This document shows positions 1 through 6,017 of a DNA stretch of 7,110 nt, one piece after another (position 1 is the stretch's first letter; the number at the start of each line of letters is the position of its first letter). A program made the translations under genes and the position numbers. The stretch comes from Pseudonocardia sp. (GTDB lineage Bacteria; Actinomycetota; Actinomycetes; Mycobacteriales; Pseudonocardiaceae), in the NCBI GenBank assembly GCA_030147065.1, contig JASLAP010000331.1, forward strand, positions 1 to 7,110, given 5' to 3'. The notes beneath the pieces are model-generated. The model did no database searches. It was not told the origin of the DNA and worked only from the letters and a program-made list of their open reading frames with translations.

Positions 1-536
1 CCGTCGCTGTCGACCAGGACGTCGACGAAGCCCGCGCCCGCCAGGCGGGCCGCGAGACCCGCCGGGTCGATCGGGGTGAACACGTCGTCGACGTGCAGCG
101 CGCGGCGGGCCGGGGTGTCCTGGCCGTCGGTGCCCAGCAGCAGCCCGCCCGGGCGCAACACCCGGCACAGCTCGGCCAGGGCCGCGTCCTGCCCGGCGGG
201 CTCGGGGATGTGGTGCAGCATCGTGAAGCAGGCCGCGGCGGAGAACCGGTCGGCGGGCAGCGGCAGCGCGGTGGCGTCGGCGGTCACCACCTCGACGCCC
301 GCGGTGCCCGCCATCCGCGCGCGCAGCGCGTCGGCCAGCACCGGGTCCAGCTCGACCGCGGTGACCCGGGGAGCGCGCTCCACCAGCAGGTCGGTGACCA
401 GGCCCGGGCCGGCGCCGATCTCCAGGACGTCGTCGCCGAGGTCGGCGCCGTCGCCGAGCACCCAGGGCAGCAGCCGGTCGGCCACCAGCTGCTGCCACTC
501 CGCGCTCGCGCACAGGGTCAGGTGCTCCTGGTTCAT
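1..536 (-). CDS. Class I SAM-dependent methyltransferase (C-terminus cut by window edge)
   Basis: Expected to transfer a methyl group from S-adenosylmethionine to an unidentified small-molecule substrate in the cytoplasm. The 178 visible residues carry the Rossmann-type methyltransferase signature: glycine-rich motif I VLEIGAGPG at about residues 37-45, the acidic VELDP strand end at 61-65 that would hold the ribose, ADAT at 86-89 beside the adenine, the MLHHIPEP loop at 106-113 and LRPGG at 127-131. This is the Methyltransf_11/UbiE-like arrangement, but the substrate cannot be read from it. The start is the ATG at 534-536, supported by a GGAGG ribosome binding site (543-547, read on the minus strand) six bases upstream. 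The frame is open to base 1, so the stop lies outside; families of this type usually run a little over 200 residues, so little is missing. It begins 31 bases after the IclR regulator gene on the same strand, so the two are probably co-transcribed. Confidence 0.88.
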   Translation of the reverse strand, partial: MNQEHLTLCASAEWQQLVADRLLPWVLGDGADLGDDVLEIGAGPGLVTDLLVERAPRVTAVELDPVLADALRARMAGTAGVEVVTADATALPLPADRFSAAACFTMLHHIPEPAGQDAALAELCRVLRPGGLLLGTDGQDTPARRALHVDDVFTPIDPAGLAARLAGAGFVDVLVDSD

Positions 537-567
537 CCCGCTCCTCCGGTCCTCGCGCGCACGGGGT

Positions 568-1347
568 TCAGGCCATCGCGCCGTGCGCGTCCAGGTGCCC
601 GGCCAGGGCCTGCGCGGCCTGCCGCAGCAGCGGCGCGATCTGCTCCACCGCCGCCCAGCTGACCCGGGTCTCCGGGCCGGACACGGACAGCGCGGTCGTC
701 GACGGCCCGCCCGGCACCGCCACCGCCACGCAGCGCACCCCGAGCTCCTGCTCGGCGTCGTCGACCGCGAAGCCCTGGTGGCGGATCCGCTCCAGCTCCC
801 GGGCGAGCCGGTCGGGGTCGGTGATGGTGTGCGGGGTCTGCGCCGCCATTCCGGCCCGGGCCAGGATCTCCTGCACCCGGGCGGCCGGCAGCTGGGCCAG
901 CAGCGCCTTGCCCACCCCGGTGCAGTGCACCGGCACCCGCCTGCCCACCTCGGTGAACATCCGCATCGAGTGCCGGGACGGGACCTGGGCCACGTAGACC
1001 ACCGCGTCGCCGTCCAGCACGGCCATGTTCGCCGTCTCGCCGACCTGGTCGACCAGCTGGGCCAGGTGCGGGCGGGCCCACTCGCCGAGCATCCGCGACG
1101 CCGCGTCGCCCAGCCCGATCAACCGCGGGCCCAGCGCGTAGCGCCGCGAGGGCAACTGGCGGACGTACCCGGAGGCCACCAGGGTCCGCACGATCCGGTG
1201 GATGGTCGGCAGCGGCAGGCCGGACCGGGTGGCCAGTTCGGACAGTCCCACGTCGCCGCCCGCTGCGGCCATGTGCTCGAGCAGGGAGAAGGCGCGGTCG
1301 AGGGACTGCACCCCGCCACCGCGGTCGGGTCGGGTCACTCCGCCCAT
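568..1347 (-). CDS. IclR-family transcriptional regulator
   Basis: Predicted one-component DNA-binding regulator of 259 residues, a normal length for the family. An N-terminal winged helix-turn-helix occupies about residues 14-75, with the recognition part near LATRSGLPLPTIHRIVRTL (38-56). The IclR effector-binding domain follows at about 85-250, with the typical stretches CTGVGKALLA (142-151), DDAEQELGVRCVAV (196-209) and ALSVSGP (219-225). The ATG at 1345-1347 is chosen because GGGAGG (1351-1356, minus strand) sits three bases before it; an in-frame ATG nine codons upstream at 1374 has no SD. Family members usually bind a small organic acid or aromatic metabolite and control a neighbouring catabolic operon. 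The only likely partner here is the methyltransferase directly downstream; the neighbour upstream is a broken enoyl-CoA hydratase, so its former target may have been lost. The effector is unknown. Confidence 0.93.
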   Translation of the reverse strand: MGGVTRPDRGGGVQSLDRAFSLLEHMAAAGGDVGLSELATRSGLPLPTIHRIVRTLVASGYVRQLPSRRYALGPRLIGLGDAASRMLGEWARPHLAQLVDQVGETANMAVLDGDAVVYVAQVPSRHSMRMFTEVGRRVPVHCTGVGKALLAQLPAARVQEILARAGMAAQTPHTITDPDRLARELERIRHQGFAVDDAEQELGVRCVAVAVPGGPSTTALSVSGPETRVSWAAVEQIAPLLRQAAQALAGHLDAHGAMA

Positions 1348-1376
1348 GGTCCTCCCAACCGGTCCGTGGGCCACCC

Positions 1377-1382
1377 AGCCTA
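1377..1382 (-). promoter_or_regulatory. Candidate -10 element for the IclR gene
   Basis: On the minus strand TAGGCT fits the TANNNT pattern of actinobacterial -10 boxes. It lies 29 bases before the IclR start codon, which would give a leader of roughly 20-25 bases containing the SD. I see no convincing -35 hexamer 16-19 bases further upstream, so this is a weak call. Confidence 0.3.
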
Positions 1383-1393
1383 GTCACCCGCTC

Positions 1394-1815
1394 TCACCGG
1401 CCCTGCCAGGTCGGGCGCTCCCGCGCGCCGAAGGCCCGGACGGCGGCGGCGAAGTCCGCGCTGCCGTAGACCCGCTCGACGGTGTCGTCGCCGTCGGGCA
1501 CCGCGGCGCGGCGCAGCCGGGTGACGGCCCGCTTGCTCGCCCAGCGGGTGAGCGGGGCGTGACCGGCGAGGGTTTGCACCGTCTCGGCCAGGGTGGTGTC
1601 CAGCTCGGCGGTGTCGGCGACCAGCTGGCCGACGAACCCGGCCGCGTGCGCCTCGCGGGCGTCCAGCAGCCGGGCCCGCAGCAGCAGGTCCAGGGTGCGG
1701 GCCGGGCCGGGGTGGGCCACCAGCAGGGCCGTGGTGTCCATCGACAGGGCAGTTGCCCAGGGTGCGGGCGATGGGCACCCCGAACCGGCGGCGCGCGGGC
1801 CCGATCGCGGCCGTC
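1394..1815 (-). pseudogene. Enoyl-CoA hydratase/isomerase remnant: N-terminal half missing, plus frameshift
   Basis: The remnant matches the C-terminal half of a crotonase-fold enoyl-CoA hydratase. One frame (to about 1748, minus strand) reads RRRFGVPIARTLGNC. After a one-base shift the next frame reads LSMDTTALLVAHPGPARTLD and continues with ARLLDAREAHAAGFVGQLV, HAPLTRWASKRAVTRLR and VYGSADFAAAVRAFGARE to a TGA at 1394-1396. Removing one base from the GGG run at 1747-1749 (CCC on the coding strand) restores NCLSMDT, the family pattern, so the shift looks like a single-base insertion. The first roughly 115-120 codons expected for the family, with the oxyanion-hole segment and the AGG catalytic region, are absent: recognisable homology starts within a few bases of the WYL regulator stop codon. 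An in-frame ATG at 1739-1741 could still give a 115-residue fragment, but without half the active site. Probably non-functional; the frameshift alone could be a sequencing error, the truncation could not. Confidence 0.8.
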
Positions 1816-2805
1816 CTACCCCTCCACGTCCGGCACCGGTGGGATCGCCGCACCGGCTGACAGCAGCCTCTCCGCCAGCGCGCGGCAGCGCCCCGCGAGC
1901 TCCGGGGGATCGAGCACCTCGAAGTCGTGCCCCAGCAGGAGCACGTGCATGAGCACGTAGTCGAGGCTGCCGGCGCCGCTGAGCACCTCGCAGCGCCCGC
2001 TCCCACGCCCTCGCACGACGGCCGCCGACGCCGGGATCTGCGCGCGCACCGTGTCGGCCGGCGCGTGCACGAGGAAGCGCGCCCGGTGCGGGTAGACCCG
2101 GCTCGCCACCCCCTCCTGCACGTACGCCGCCGCGTCGGGGGCCGGGCGCGGGCGGAACCGCCAGGTCCGGGCGGACACGCCGGTCATCCGGTCGACCCGG
2201 AAGCTGCGCCAGTCGTCGCGATCGAGGTCGTAGGCGAGCAGGTACCAGCGCCGGTCGGAGGCCACCAGCCGGTAGGGCTCGACCCGCCGCGCGCGCACCT
2301 CGCCCCCGGACGGGTAGTCGAAGCCGGCCTCGACCTCGTCGCGGCAGGCCCTGGCCAGCACCATGAGCACCTCGGGGTCGACCGGCGGGCGACCGCCGCC
2401 GAACGACTCCACCGACCCGGAGAGCGCATGCACCTCGGGCCGCAGCCGGCTGGGCAGCACCCGGTCGAGCTTGGCCAGCGCCCGGAGTGCGGCGCCGCCG
2501 GCGCCGGCGATCGCGCCACCCGCCCCGGCGAGCAGCGAGACCGCGGTGGCGATCGCCTCCTCGTCGTCGAGGAGCAGCGGCGGCAGGTCCTGTCCCGGGC
2601 CGAGCCGGTAGCCACCGCCGACACCCTGGCCGGCGTGCACCGGGTAGCCGAGCGCGCGCAGCCGCTCGACGTCCCGCCGCACCGTGCGCGGCGTGACCCC
2701 GAGCCGGTCGGCGAGCTCGGGCCCGGTCCAGACCGGGCGCTGCTGCAGCAGCCCCAGGAGGGTGAGAACCCGTTCCGTCGTACCCCGCTCGGCACCGCTC
2801 GCCAC
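1816..2805 (-). CDS. HTH/WYL-domain transcriptional regulator (YafY-like)
   Basis: Predicted cytoplasmic DNA-binding regulator of 329 residues. An N-terminal HTH_11/DeoR-like winged helix spans about residues 10-67, with WTGPELADRLGVTPRTVRRD (26-45) as the helix-turn-helix and GGGYRLGPG after it as the wing. The WYL domain follows at about 140-215, containing RRVEPYRLVASDRRWYLLAY with the WYL triplet at 187-189 and then FRVDRM. A WCX-type C-terminal extension ends the protein. I chose the GTG at 2803-2805 because GAGG (2811-2814) precedes it by five bases and it puts the HTH at the expected distance; another GTG lies two codons upstream at 2811, and the frame is open to 2934, inside the divergent gene. 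WYL domains are known ligand-sensing modules, in some cases for nucleic acids or nucleotides; the ligand here is unknown. It is divergent from the VOC gene, a common pairing in actinobacteria, so self-control and control of that gene are likely. Confidence 0.92.
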   Translation of the reverse strand: MASGAERGTTERVLTLLGLLQQRPVWTGPELADRLGVTPRTVRRDVERLRALGYPVHAGQGVGGGYRLGPGQDLPPLLLDDEEAIATAVSLLAGAGGAIAGAGGAALRALAKLDRVLPSRLRPEVHALSGSVESFGGGRPPVDPEVLMVLARACRDEVEAGFDYPSGGEVRARRVEPYRLVASDRRWYLLAYDLDRDDWRSFRVDRMTGVSARTWRFRPRPAPDAAAYVQEGVASRVYPHRARFLVHAPADTVRAQIPASAAVVRGRGSGRCEVLSGAGSLDYVLMHVLLLGHDFEVLDPPELAGRCRALAERLLSAGAAIPPVPDVEG

Positions 2806-2833
2806 GTCCACCTCGCCCACCCTGCCGCAGATT

Positions 2834-2852
2834 GCGGACCGATCCTGTCCGC
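2834..2852. promoter_or_regulatory. Dyad in the WYL/VOC divergent region (candidate operator)
   Basis: GCGGAC at 2834-2839 and GTCCGC at 2847-2852 form a perfect 6-bp inverted repeat around a 7-bp centre. It lies about 30 bases upstream of the WYL regulator start and 60 bases upstream of the VOC start, a suitable place for a dimeric regulator serving both genes. Six-base arms in DNA this GC-rich can arise by chance. Confidence 0.35.
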
Positions 2853-2875
2853 GGGAGGTGCCAGGGTCGTCCTGT

Positions 2876-2891
2876 GGATCCGCGCGGATCC
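2876..2891. promoter_or_regulatory. Perfect 16-bp palindrome upstream of the VOC gene (candidate operator)
   Basis: GGATCCGCGCGGATCC is identical to its reverse complement over 16 bases and ends 20 bases before the VOC start codon, so it would overlap the VOC transcription start or leader. No TA dinucleotide occurs anywhere between the two start codons (2806-2911), so there is no consensus TANNNT -10 box on either strand and the promoters cannot be placed by eye. A spacerless palindrome is better explained as a protein-binding site than as an RNA hairpin. Confidence 0.4.
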
Positions 2892-2911
2892 CGCGACGAA
2901 CGGAGCAACCG

Positions 2912-3373
2912 ATGAGCCGCCACATCCAGGTCACCTTCGACGCCCACGACCCGCGGGCGCTGTCGTCCTTCTGGCGCGACGTCCTGGGCTACGTCCACCC
3001 CGGCCCGCCCGGGGTCGACCTGCCCGCGGGCGCCGACCCGCTGGCCGCGTGGGACGACTTCCTCGCCCGGGTCGGCGTGCCGCCGGAGCAGCGCAACACC
3101 AGATCGGCCGTCGAGGACCCGGACGGGCACGGCCCGCGGCTGTTCTTCCAGCAGGTGCCGGAGGACAAGGTCGCCAAGAACCGCGTCCACCTCGACGTCC
3201 GGGCGGCCCCCGGCCTGCAGGGGGAGGAGCGCATGGCGGCGCTGGAGGCCGAGTGCGACCGGCTCGTCGCCCTGGGGGCGACGCGGGTGCGTCGCCACGA
3301 GCCCGCTCCCCCGCTGAGCGCCGGGCACATCGTGATGACCGACCCCGAGGGCAACGAGTTCTGCCTGGACTGA
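2912..3373 (+). CDS. VOC-family (glyoxalase-like) protein
   Basis: A 153-residue member of the vicinal-oxygen-chelate superfamily, closest by eye to the Glyoxalase_6-type single-chain proteins. It has the two beta-alpha-beta-beta-beta halves expected: half one starts HIQVTFDAHDPRALSSFWRD (4-23) and reaches RLFFQQVP (about 76-83); half two starts KNRVHLDVRA (about 90-99), has the helix ECDRLVALGATRV and ends DPEGNEFCLD. Possible metal ligands are His4, the His of VHLDV and the Glu of GNEFCL, in the places used by the superfamily. Members include metal-dependent lyases, dioxygenases and drug-binding proteins, so reaction and substrate are not assignable. The ATG is preceded by GGAG (2902-2905) at six bases; the frame is open further upstream to 2684 but that lies inside the divergent WYL gene. 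It is probably controlled by that neighbour. It stands alone on its strand. Confidence 0.9.
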   Translation: MSRHIQVTFDAHDPRALSSFWRDVLGYVHPGPPGVDLPAGADPLAAWDDFLARVGVPPEQRNTRSAVEDPDGHGPRLFFQQVPEDKVAKNRVHLDVRAAPGLQGEERMAALEAECDRLVALGATRVRRHEPAPPLSAGHIVMTDPEGNEFCLD

Positions 3374-3374
3374 A

Positions 3375-3402
3375 GCGGCTCGGCTGTCGTCACCGCAGCC
3401 GC
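3375..3402. terminator. Weak hairpin between convergent VOC and response-regulator genes
   Basis: In the 75-bp gap between two convergent stop codons, CGGCTG (3381-3386) can pair with CAGCCG (3396-3401); alternatively GCGGCT (3375-3380) can pair with AGCCGC (3397-3402). The stems are short and no T-run follows. This is a possible terminator judged mainly by position. Confidence 0.3.
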
Positions 3403-3448
3403 GCGGGCGGGGGCCGGCTCGTCGGGGCGTCCAGTCGCCGGACCGCGC

Positions 3449-4117
3449 TCAGCACCCGCCGTCCGGGACGGTCAGCCCCTCCCGGACGGCGAACACGACC
3501 AGCTGGGCGCGGTCACGCGCGGCGAGCTTGACCATCGCCCGGCTGACGTGGGTGCGCACCGTGTCCGGGCTCAGCACCAGCTCGCGGGCGATCTCGTCGT
3601 TGGACCGCCCGGTCGTCACCCAGGCCACCATCTCCCGCTCGCGACCGGTCAGCGAGTCCCAGGCGGCGCGCGGCGGGGACGGCCCGGGGAGGGCCCGCCC
3701 GACCATCCCGAGCACCCGGCGGGTCACCGACGGCGACAGCAGCGCCTGCCCGGCGGCGACCACCCGCACGGCGCGCACCAGCTCGGCCGGCACGCTGCTC
3801 TTGAGCAGGAACCCGCTGGCCCCGGCCTGCAGCGCGGCCAGCACGTCGTGGTCGATCTCGAAGGTGGTCACCACGATGACCCGGGTCCCGGCCAGGCCCG
3901 GGTCGGCGGCGACGGCGCGCAGCACGGCGAGGCCGTCCAGACCGGGCATCCGCAGGTCCAGCAGCAGGACGTCCGGCCGGGTCGAGCGGGTGAGCAGCAG
4001 CGCCTGCTCGCCGTCCACCGCCTCCCCGACCAGGTCCAGGTCGTCCTCGCGGGCCAGCAGGACGCGCAGACCCATCCGGGCGAACCCGTCGTCGTCGGCG
4101 AGCGCGACGGTGATCAC
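3449..4117 (-). CDS. NarL/LuxR-type two-component response regulator
   Basis: A 222-residue response regulator, the usual length for the NarL class. The receiver domain (about 1-120) shows the acidic pair in ALADDD (Asp8-Asp9), the phospho-acceptor Asp54 in LLLDLRMPG, the switch Thr in VVTTF (84/85) and the conserved Lys106 in FLLKSS. A linker leads to a LuxR-type helix-turn-helix at about 152-215: SLTGREREMVAWVTTGRSND, then EIARELVLSPDTVRTHVSRA. The start is the GTG at 4115-4117, because it gives the receiver its normal N-terminus and overlaps the kinase stop codon by four bases (GTGA), pointing to translational coupling; no strong SD is seen. Phosphorylated by the kinase encoded directly upstream, it should bind DNA as a dimer. 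Likely targets are its own operon and the divergent DUF2306 pair, since the intervening region has an 18-bp dyad. Confidence 0.95.
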   Translation of the reverse strand: MITVALADDDGFARMGLRVLLAREDDLDLVGEAVDGEQALLLTRSTRPDVLLLDLRMPGLDGLAVLRAVAADPGLAGTRVIVVTTFEIDHDVLAALQAGASGFLLKSSVPAELVRAVRVVAAGQALLSPSVTRRVLGMVGRALPGPSPPRAAWDSLTGREREMVAWVTTGRSNDEIARELVLSPDTVRTHVSRAMVKLAARDRAQLVVFAVREGLTVPDGGC

Positions 4118-5214
4118 CGCGCCGTCCCGGTGTTCGGCATCCGGGCCCGCACCCGGTAGCCCGCGGCGGGGCGGCCATCGGCGGTGAACGAGCCGTGCAG
4201 CTGCTCCACCCGCTCCCGCAGGCCGCGCAGCCCGCGGCCGGGGACGCCCGTCCCGCCACGGCCGCGGTCGTGCACCGCCACCGCGACATCGTCGGGTCCG
4301 TAGGCGATGTCGACCTCGGCGGTCGTCGGGCCGGCGTGCCGCAGCACGTTCGTGAGCGCTTCCTGCACCAGCCGGTAGACCGTCGCCGAGACCTCGGGGA
4401 CGAGCGCGGCGGGGCGACCGGACACGGTCAGCGTGACCGGCAGGCCGGCGGCCCCGACCCGGTCCACCAGGTCGGGCACGTCCGCCGCGGTCGGCGCGCC
4501 GACCCGCACGGTGTCGAGGCCGGCCTGCAGCTCGCGCAGGGCGCGCTCGCTGGAGGCCCGGATGGCCTCCAGCGACACCCGGACCTGGTCCGGGTCCTCG
4601 TCGAGGACGGCGAGCGCCACACCCGCCTGCATGGCGACGACAGCGAAGCCGTGGCCGGCGATGTCGTGCACCTCGCGGGCGACCCGCAGCCGTTCCTCGT
4701 CGGCGCCCCGGGCCAGCAGCGCGGCCCGCTCCCGGACCGCGGCCTCGGCCCGGACCCGGGCCAGCGCGCCGGCCAGACCCGGGACGGCGACGAAGACCAG
4801 CGGCCAGGCGAGCAGGAGCGCCGCAGTCGCCACCGGGTGCGTCGCGTCCAACCGGGTCCACAGCGCGGCGGCCAGCGCCGCCCCGGCCGGCACGCAGGTG
4901 GCGAGGGTGAACCGGCCTGGGTGGTACCGGGCGACGGCACCGCATGCCGCCGCGACCAGGAGCAGCACGGGCCCGTACGGCCCACCCGCGAGCACGTAGC
5001 CGCACACCGCCGCGACGACGACCACTGCCGCCGCGGCCGGCGCGACCCGGTACCAACTCCACGCGGCGGCGGCGAGCAGGAGCGCAGCGCCCACCACCGG
5101 ATCGACCGCACCGGACCCGAGCAGGACGACCAGGGCGGTGCCGGCGAGGACCGCGGCGCCCACGATCGCGGCCACCACGACATCCCGACGCGCCGGGACG
5201 GGGAGGTCGACCAC
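4114..5214 (-). CDS. Membrane sensor histidine kinase, NarL-type (HisKA_3/HATPase)
   Basis: A 366-residue kinase with the plan common in actinobacteria: five or six closely packed membrane helices (about 11-33, 39-53, 60-76, 80-95, 102-120, 128-147) with no extracellular sensor domain, then a cytoplasmic transmitter. The HisKA_3 dimerisation helix has AREVHDIAGHGFAVVAMQAG with the phospho-accepting His at about residue 183. The ATPase domain has the N-box VQEALTNVLRHAG (Asn near 288), the G1 box VHDRGRGG (Asp near 316) and GRGLRGLRERVEQLHG. The stimulus is probably sensed within or at the membrane and is unknown. I chose the GTG at 5212-5214: it puts the start just before the first membrane helix and has a -10-like box eight bases upstream, so the mRNA may be leaderless. 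The frame is open to a GTG at 5331, but that would add a non-conserved-looking stretch and almost reach the divergent gene. It is operonic with the response regulator. Confidence 0.93.
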   Translation of the reverse strand: MVDLPVPARRDVVVAAIVGAAVLAGTALVVLLGSGAVDPVVGAALLLAAAAWSWYRVAPAAAAVVVVAAVCGYVLAGGPYGPVLLLVAAACGAVARYHPGRFTLATCVPAGAALAAALWTRLDATHPVATAALLLAWPLVFVAVPGLAGALARVRAEAAVRERAALLARGADEERLRVAREVHDIAGHGFAVVAMQAGVALAVLDEDPDQVRVSLEAIRASSERALRELQAGLDTVRVGAPTAADVPDLVDRVGAAGLPVTLTVSGRPAALVPEVSATVYRLVQEALTNVLRHAGPTTAEVDIAYGPDDVAVAVHDRGRGGTGVPGRGLRGLRERVEQLHGSFTADGRPAAGYRVRARMPNTGTAR

Positions 5215-5222
5215 GACGACCC

Positions 5223-5228
5223 AGGCTA
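5223..5228 (-). promoter_or_regulatory. Candidate -10 box for a leaderless kinase transcript
   Basis: TAGCCT on the minus strand fits TANNNT and ends eight bases before the kinase GTG, so transcription would begin at or next to the start codon. No SD-like sequence lies just before that GTG, which agrees with a leaderless mRNA, frequent in actinobacteria. No clear -35 is visible, as expected if an activator is needed. Confidence 0.4.
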
Positions 5229-5267
5229 GTGGGCCGGGCGCGCTCCACGGCTCCCCAGCAGGGCGAT

Positions 5268-5285
5268 CTACGCAGATCCGCGTAG
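5268..5285. promoter_or_regulatory. 18-bp dyad in the kinase/DUF2306 divergent region (candidate operator)
   Basis: CTACGC (5268-5273) and GCGTAG (5280-5285) form a perfect 6-bp inverted repeat around the 6-bp centre AGATCC. The centre lies about 62 bases upstream of the kinase GTG and about 66 bases upstream of the DUF2306 ATG, almost midway in the 128-bp divergent gap. It is less GC-rich than its surroundings. Size and position suit binding by a dimeric NarL/LuxR-type response regulator activating both directions; that the encoded regulator is the binder is inference. Confidence 0.45.
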
Positions 5286-5342
5286 CCGCGGAGCATCCAC
5301 CGGGCGGACGCCCGCGGGCCGCCGACAGCACAGGATCCGGGT

Positions 5343-6017
5343 ATGGCTCCCCCGGTCTCCGCCCCCGCCCGTCGGGCCGGCCGTGCCTGGGCCGCCTTCG
5401 CCGTCGCGCTCGTCGTCGCGATCGTGCTGGTCCTGCCCTACCTGGGCTTCGACCGGCGGTCCAGCCGGCTGGCGGTCTCCGGCGAGCTGCACTACACGCT
5501 GCTGGTCGTGCACGTGCTCACCGCGGCGATCGCCCTCGTGCTCGGCCCGCTCCAGTTCGTGCCGGCGGTCCGGGCGCGCCGCCGGTGGCACCGCCGGATC
5601 GGCCGGGCGTACCTGCTGGCCGGCGTCGTGCCGGCGGGGTTGGCCGGCATCCCGGTGGCGCTGCTGTCCGGACGGCCGCTGACCCAGATCGGGCTGCTGG
5701 TCCCGGCGGTCGGCTGGCTGGTCACCACCGGGCTCGCGGTGCGGGCGGTCCGGCGAGGCGACGTCGAGGCGCACCGGTCGTGGATGACCCGCAACTACGC
5801 GCTCACCTTCCTCGCCGTCACCGCGCGCGTGCTGGTGCCGCTGATGCTGCTGGCCCGGATCCCGTTCGGGGCGGACCCGGCCTCGCTCGGCGCGGCGGCC
5901 ACCGCGTCGATCCCGCTCGGGCAGGTCCTGGGCTGGGTCCTGAACCTGGCCGTCGCCGAGGTCGTCATCCGGCGCCGCCGCCGCACCACCACCCACCGGA
6001 TCCGGGAGTGCCCATGA
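5343..6017 (+). CDS. DUF2306-family multi-pass membrane protein
   Basis: A 224-residue integral membrane protein with about six hydrophobic helices (14-33, 50-71, 88-108, 114-134, 152-172, 187-210). The pattern matches DUF2306: HYTLLVVH...GPLQF in helix 2 (50-72), RRRWHRRIGRAYL (79-91) in the following loop, and EAHRSWMTRNYALTFLAVTAR (142-162) leading into helix 5. The function of the family is not established. The repeated histidines (50, 57, 83, 144) at or near helix ends could bind a metal or haem, but that is speculation. The ATG at 5343 is preceded by AGGA (5332-5335) at seven bases. The basic tail RRRRR near 210-214 suggests a cytoplasmic C-terminus. It overlaps the next gene by four bases (ATGA) and diverges from a two-component system, so it is a good candidate target of that system. 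Confidence 0.88.
   Translation: MAPPVSAPARRAGRAWAAFAVALVVAIVLVLPYLGFDRRSSRLAVSGELHYTLLVVHVLTAAIALVLGPLQFVPAVRARRRWHRRIGRAYLLAGVVPAGLAGIPVALLSGRPLTQIGLLVPAVGWLVTTGLAVRAVRRGDVEAHRSWMTRNYALTFLAVTARVLVPLMLLARIPFGADPASLGAAATASIPLGQVLGWVLNLAVAEVVIRRRRRTTTHRIRECP

Noticed and set aside
76..1383. 435-codon plus-strand open frame across the methyltransferase and IclR genes
   Set aside because: Its product is low-complexity Arg/Pro/Ser/His-rich with no domain. The opposite strand encodes two clear families; it is a GC-driven shadow.
2684..2911. Upstream extension of the VOC protein
   Set aside because: It would cover the WYL N-terminus. The ATG at 2912 has a good SD and gives the proper VOC N-terminal strand.
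1394..3328. 644-codon minus-strand open frame joining the hydratase remnant with sequence antisense to the VOC gene
   Set aside because: Only its last roughly 115 codons resemble a protein family. The rest is a shifted frame of the WYL gene and the antisense of the VOC gene.
1927..3531. 534-codon plus-strand open frame
   Set aside because: It is antisense to the WYL gene and out of frame with the VOC gene; composition is Arg/Pro/Gly-rich without motifs.
4195..5229. 344-codon plus-strand open frame antisense to the kinase
   Set aside because: Gln/Arg/His/Gly-rich shadow composition; the minus strand has an unmistakable histidine kinase.
5301..5314. CGGGC-GGAC-GCCCG mini-hairpin before the DUF2306 gene
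   Set aside because: Five-base GC-only arms are expected by chance in this composition, and it has no distinguishing position.
5215..5331. Longer kinase start at GTG 5331
   Set aside because: It lies 11 bases from the divergent DUF2306 start, has no SD, and adds a non-membrane stretch not expected for the class.
5138..6013. Upstream extension of the 125-residue membrane protein frame
   Set aside because: It overlaps the kinase N-terminus and the whole DUF2306 gene in another frame. The ATGA overlap and GGGAG fix the start at 6014.
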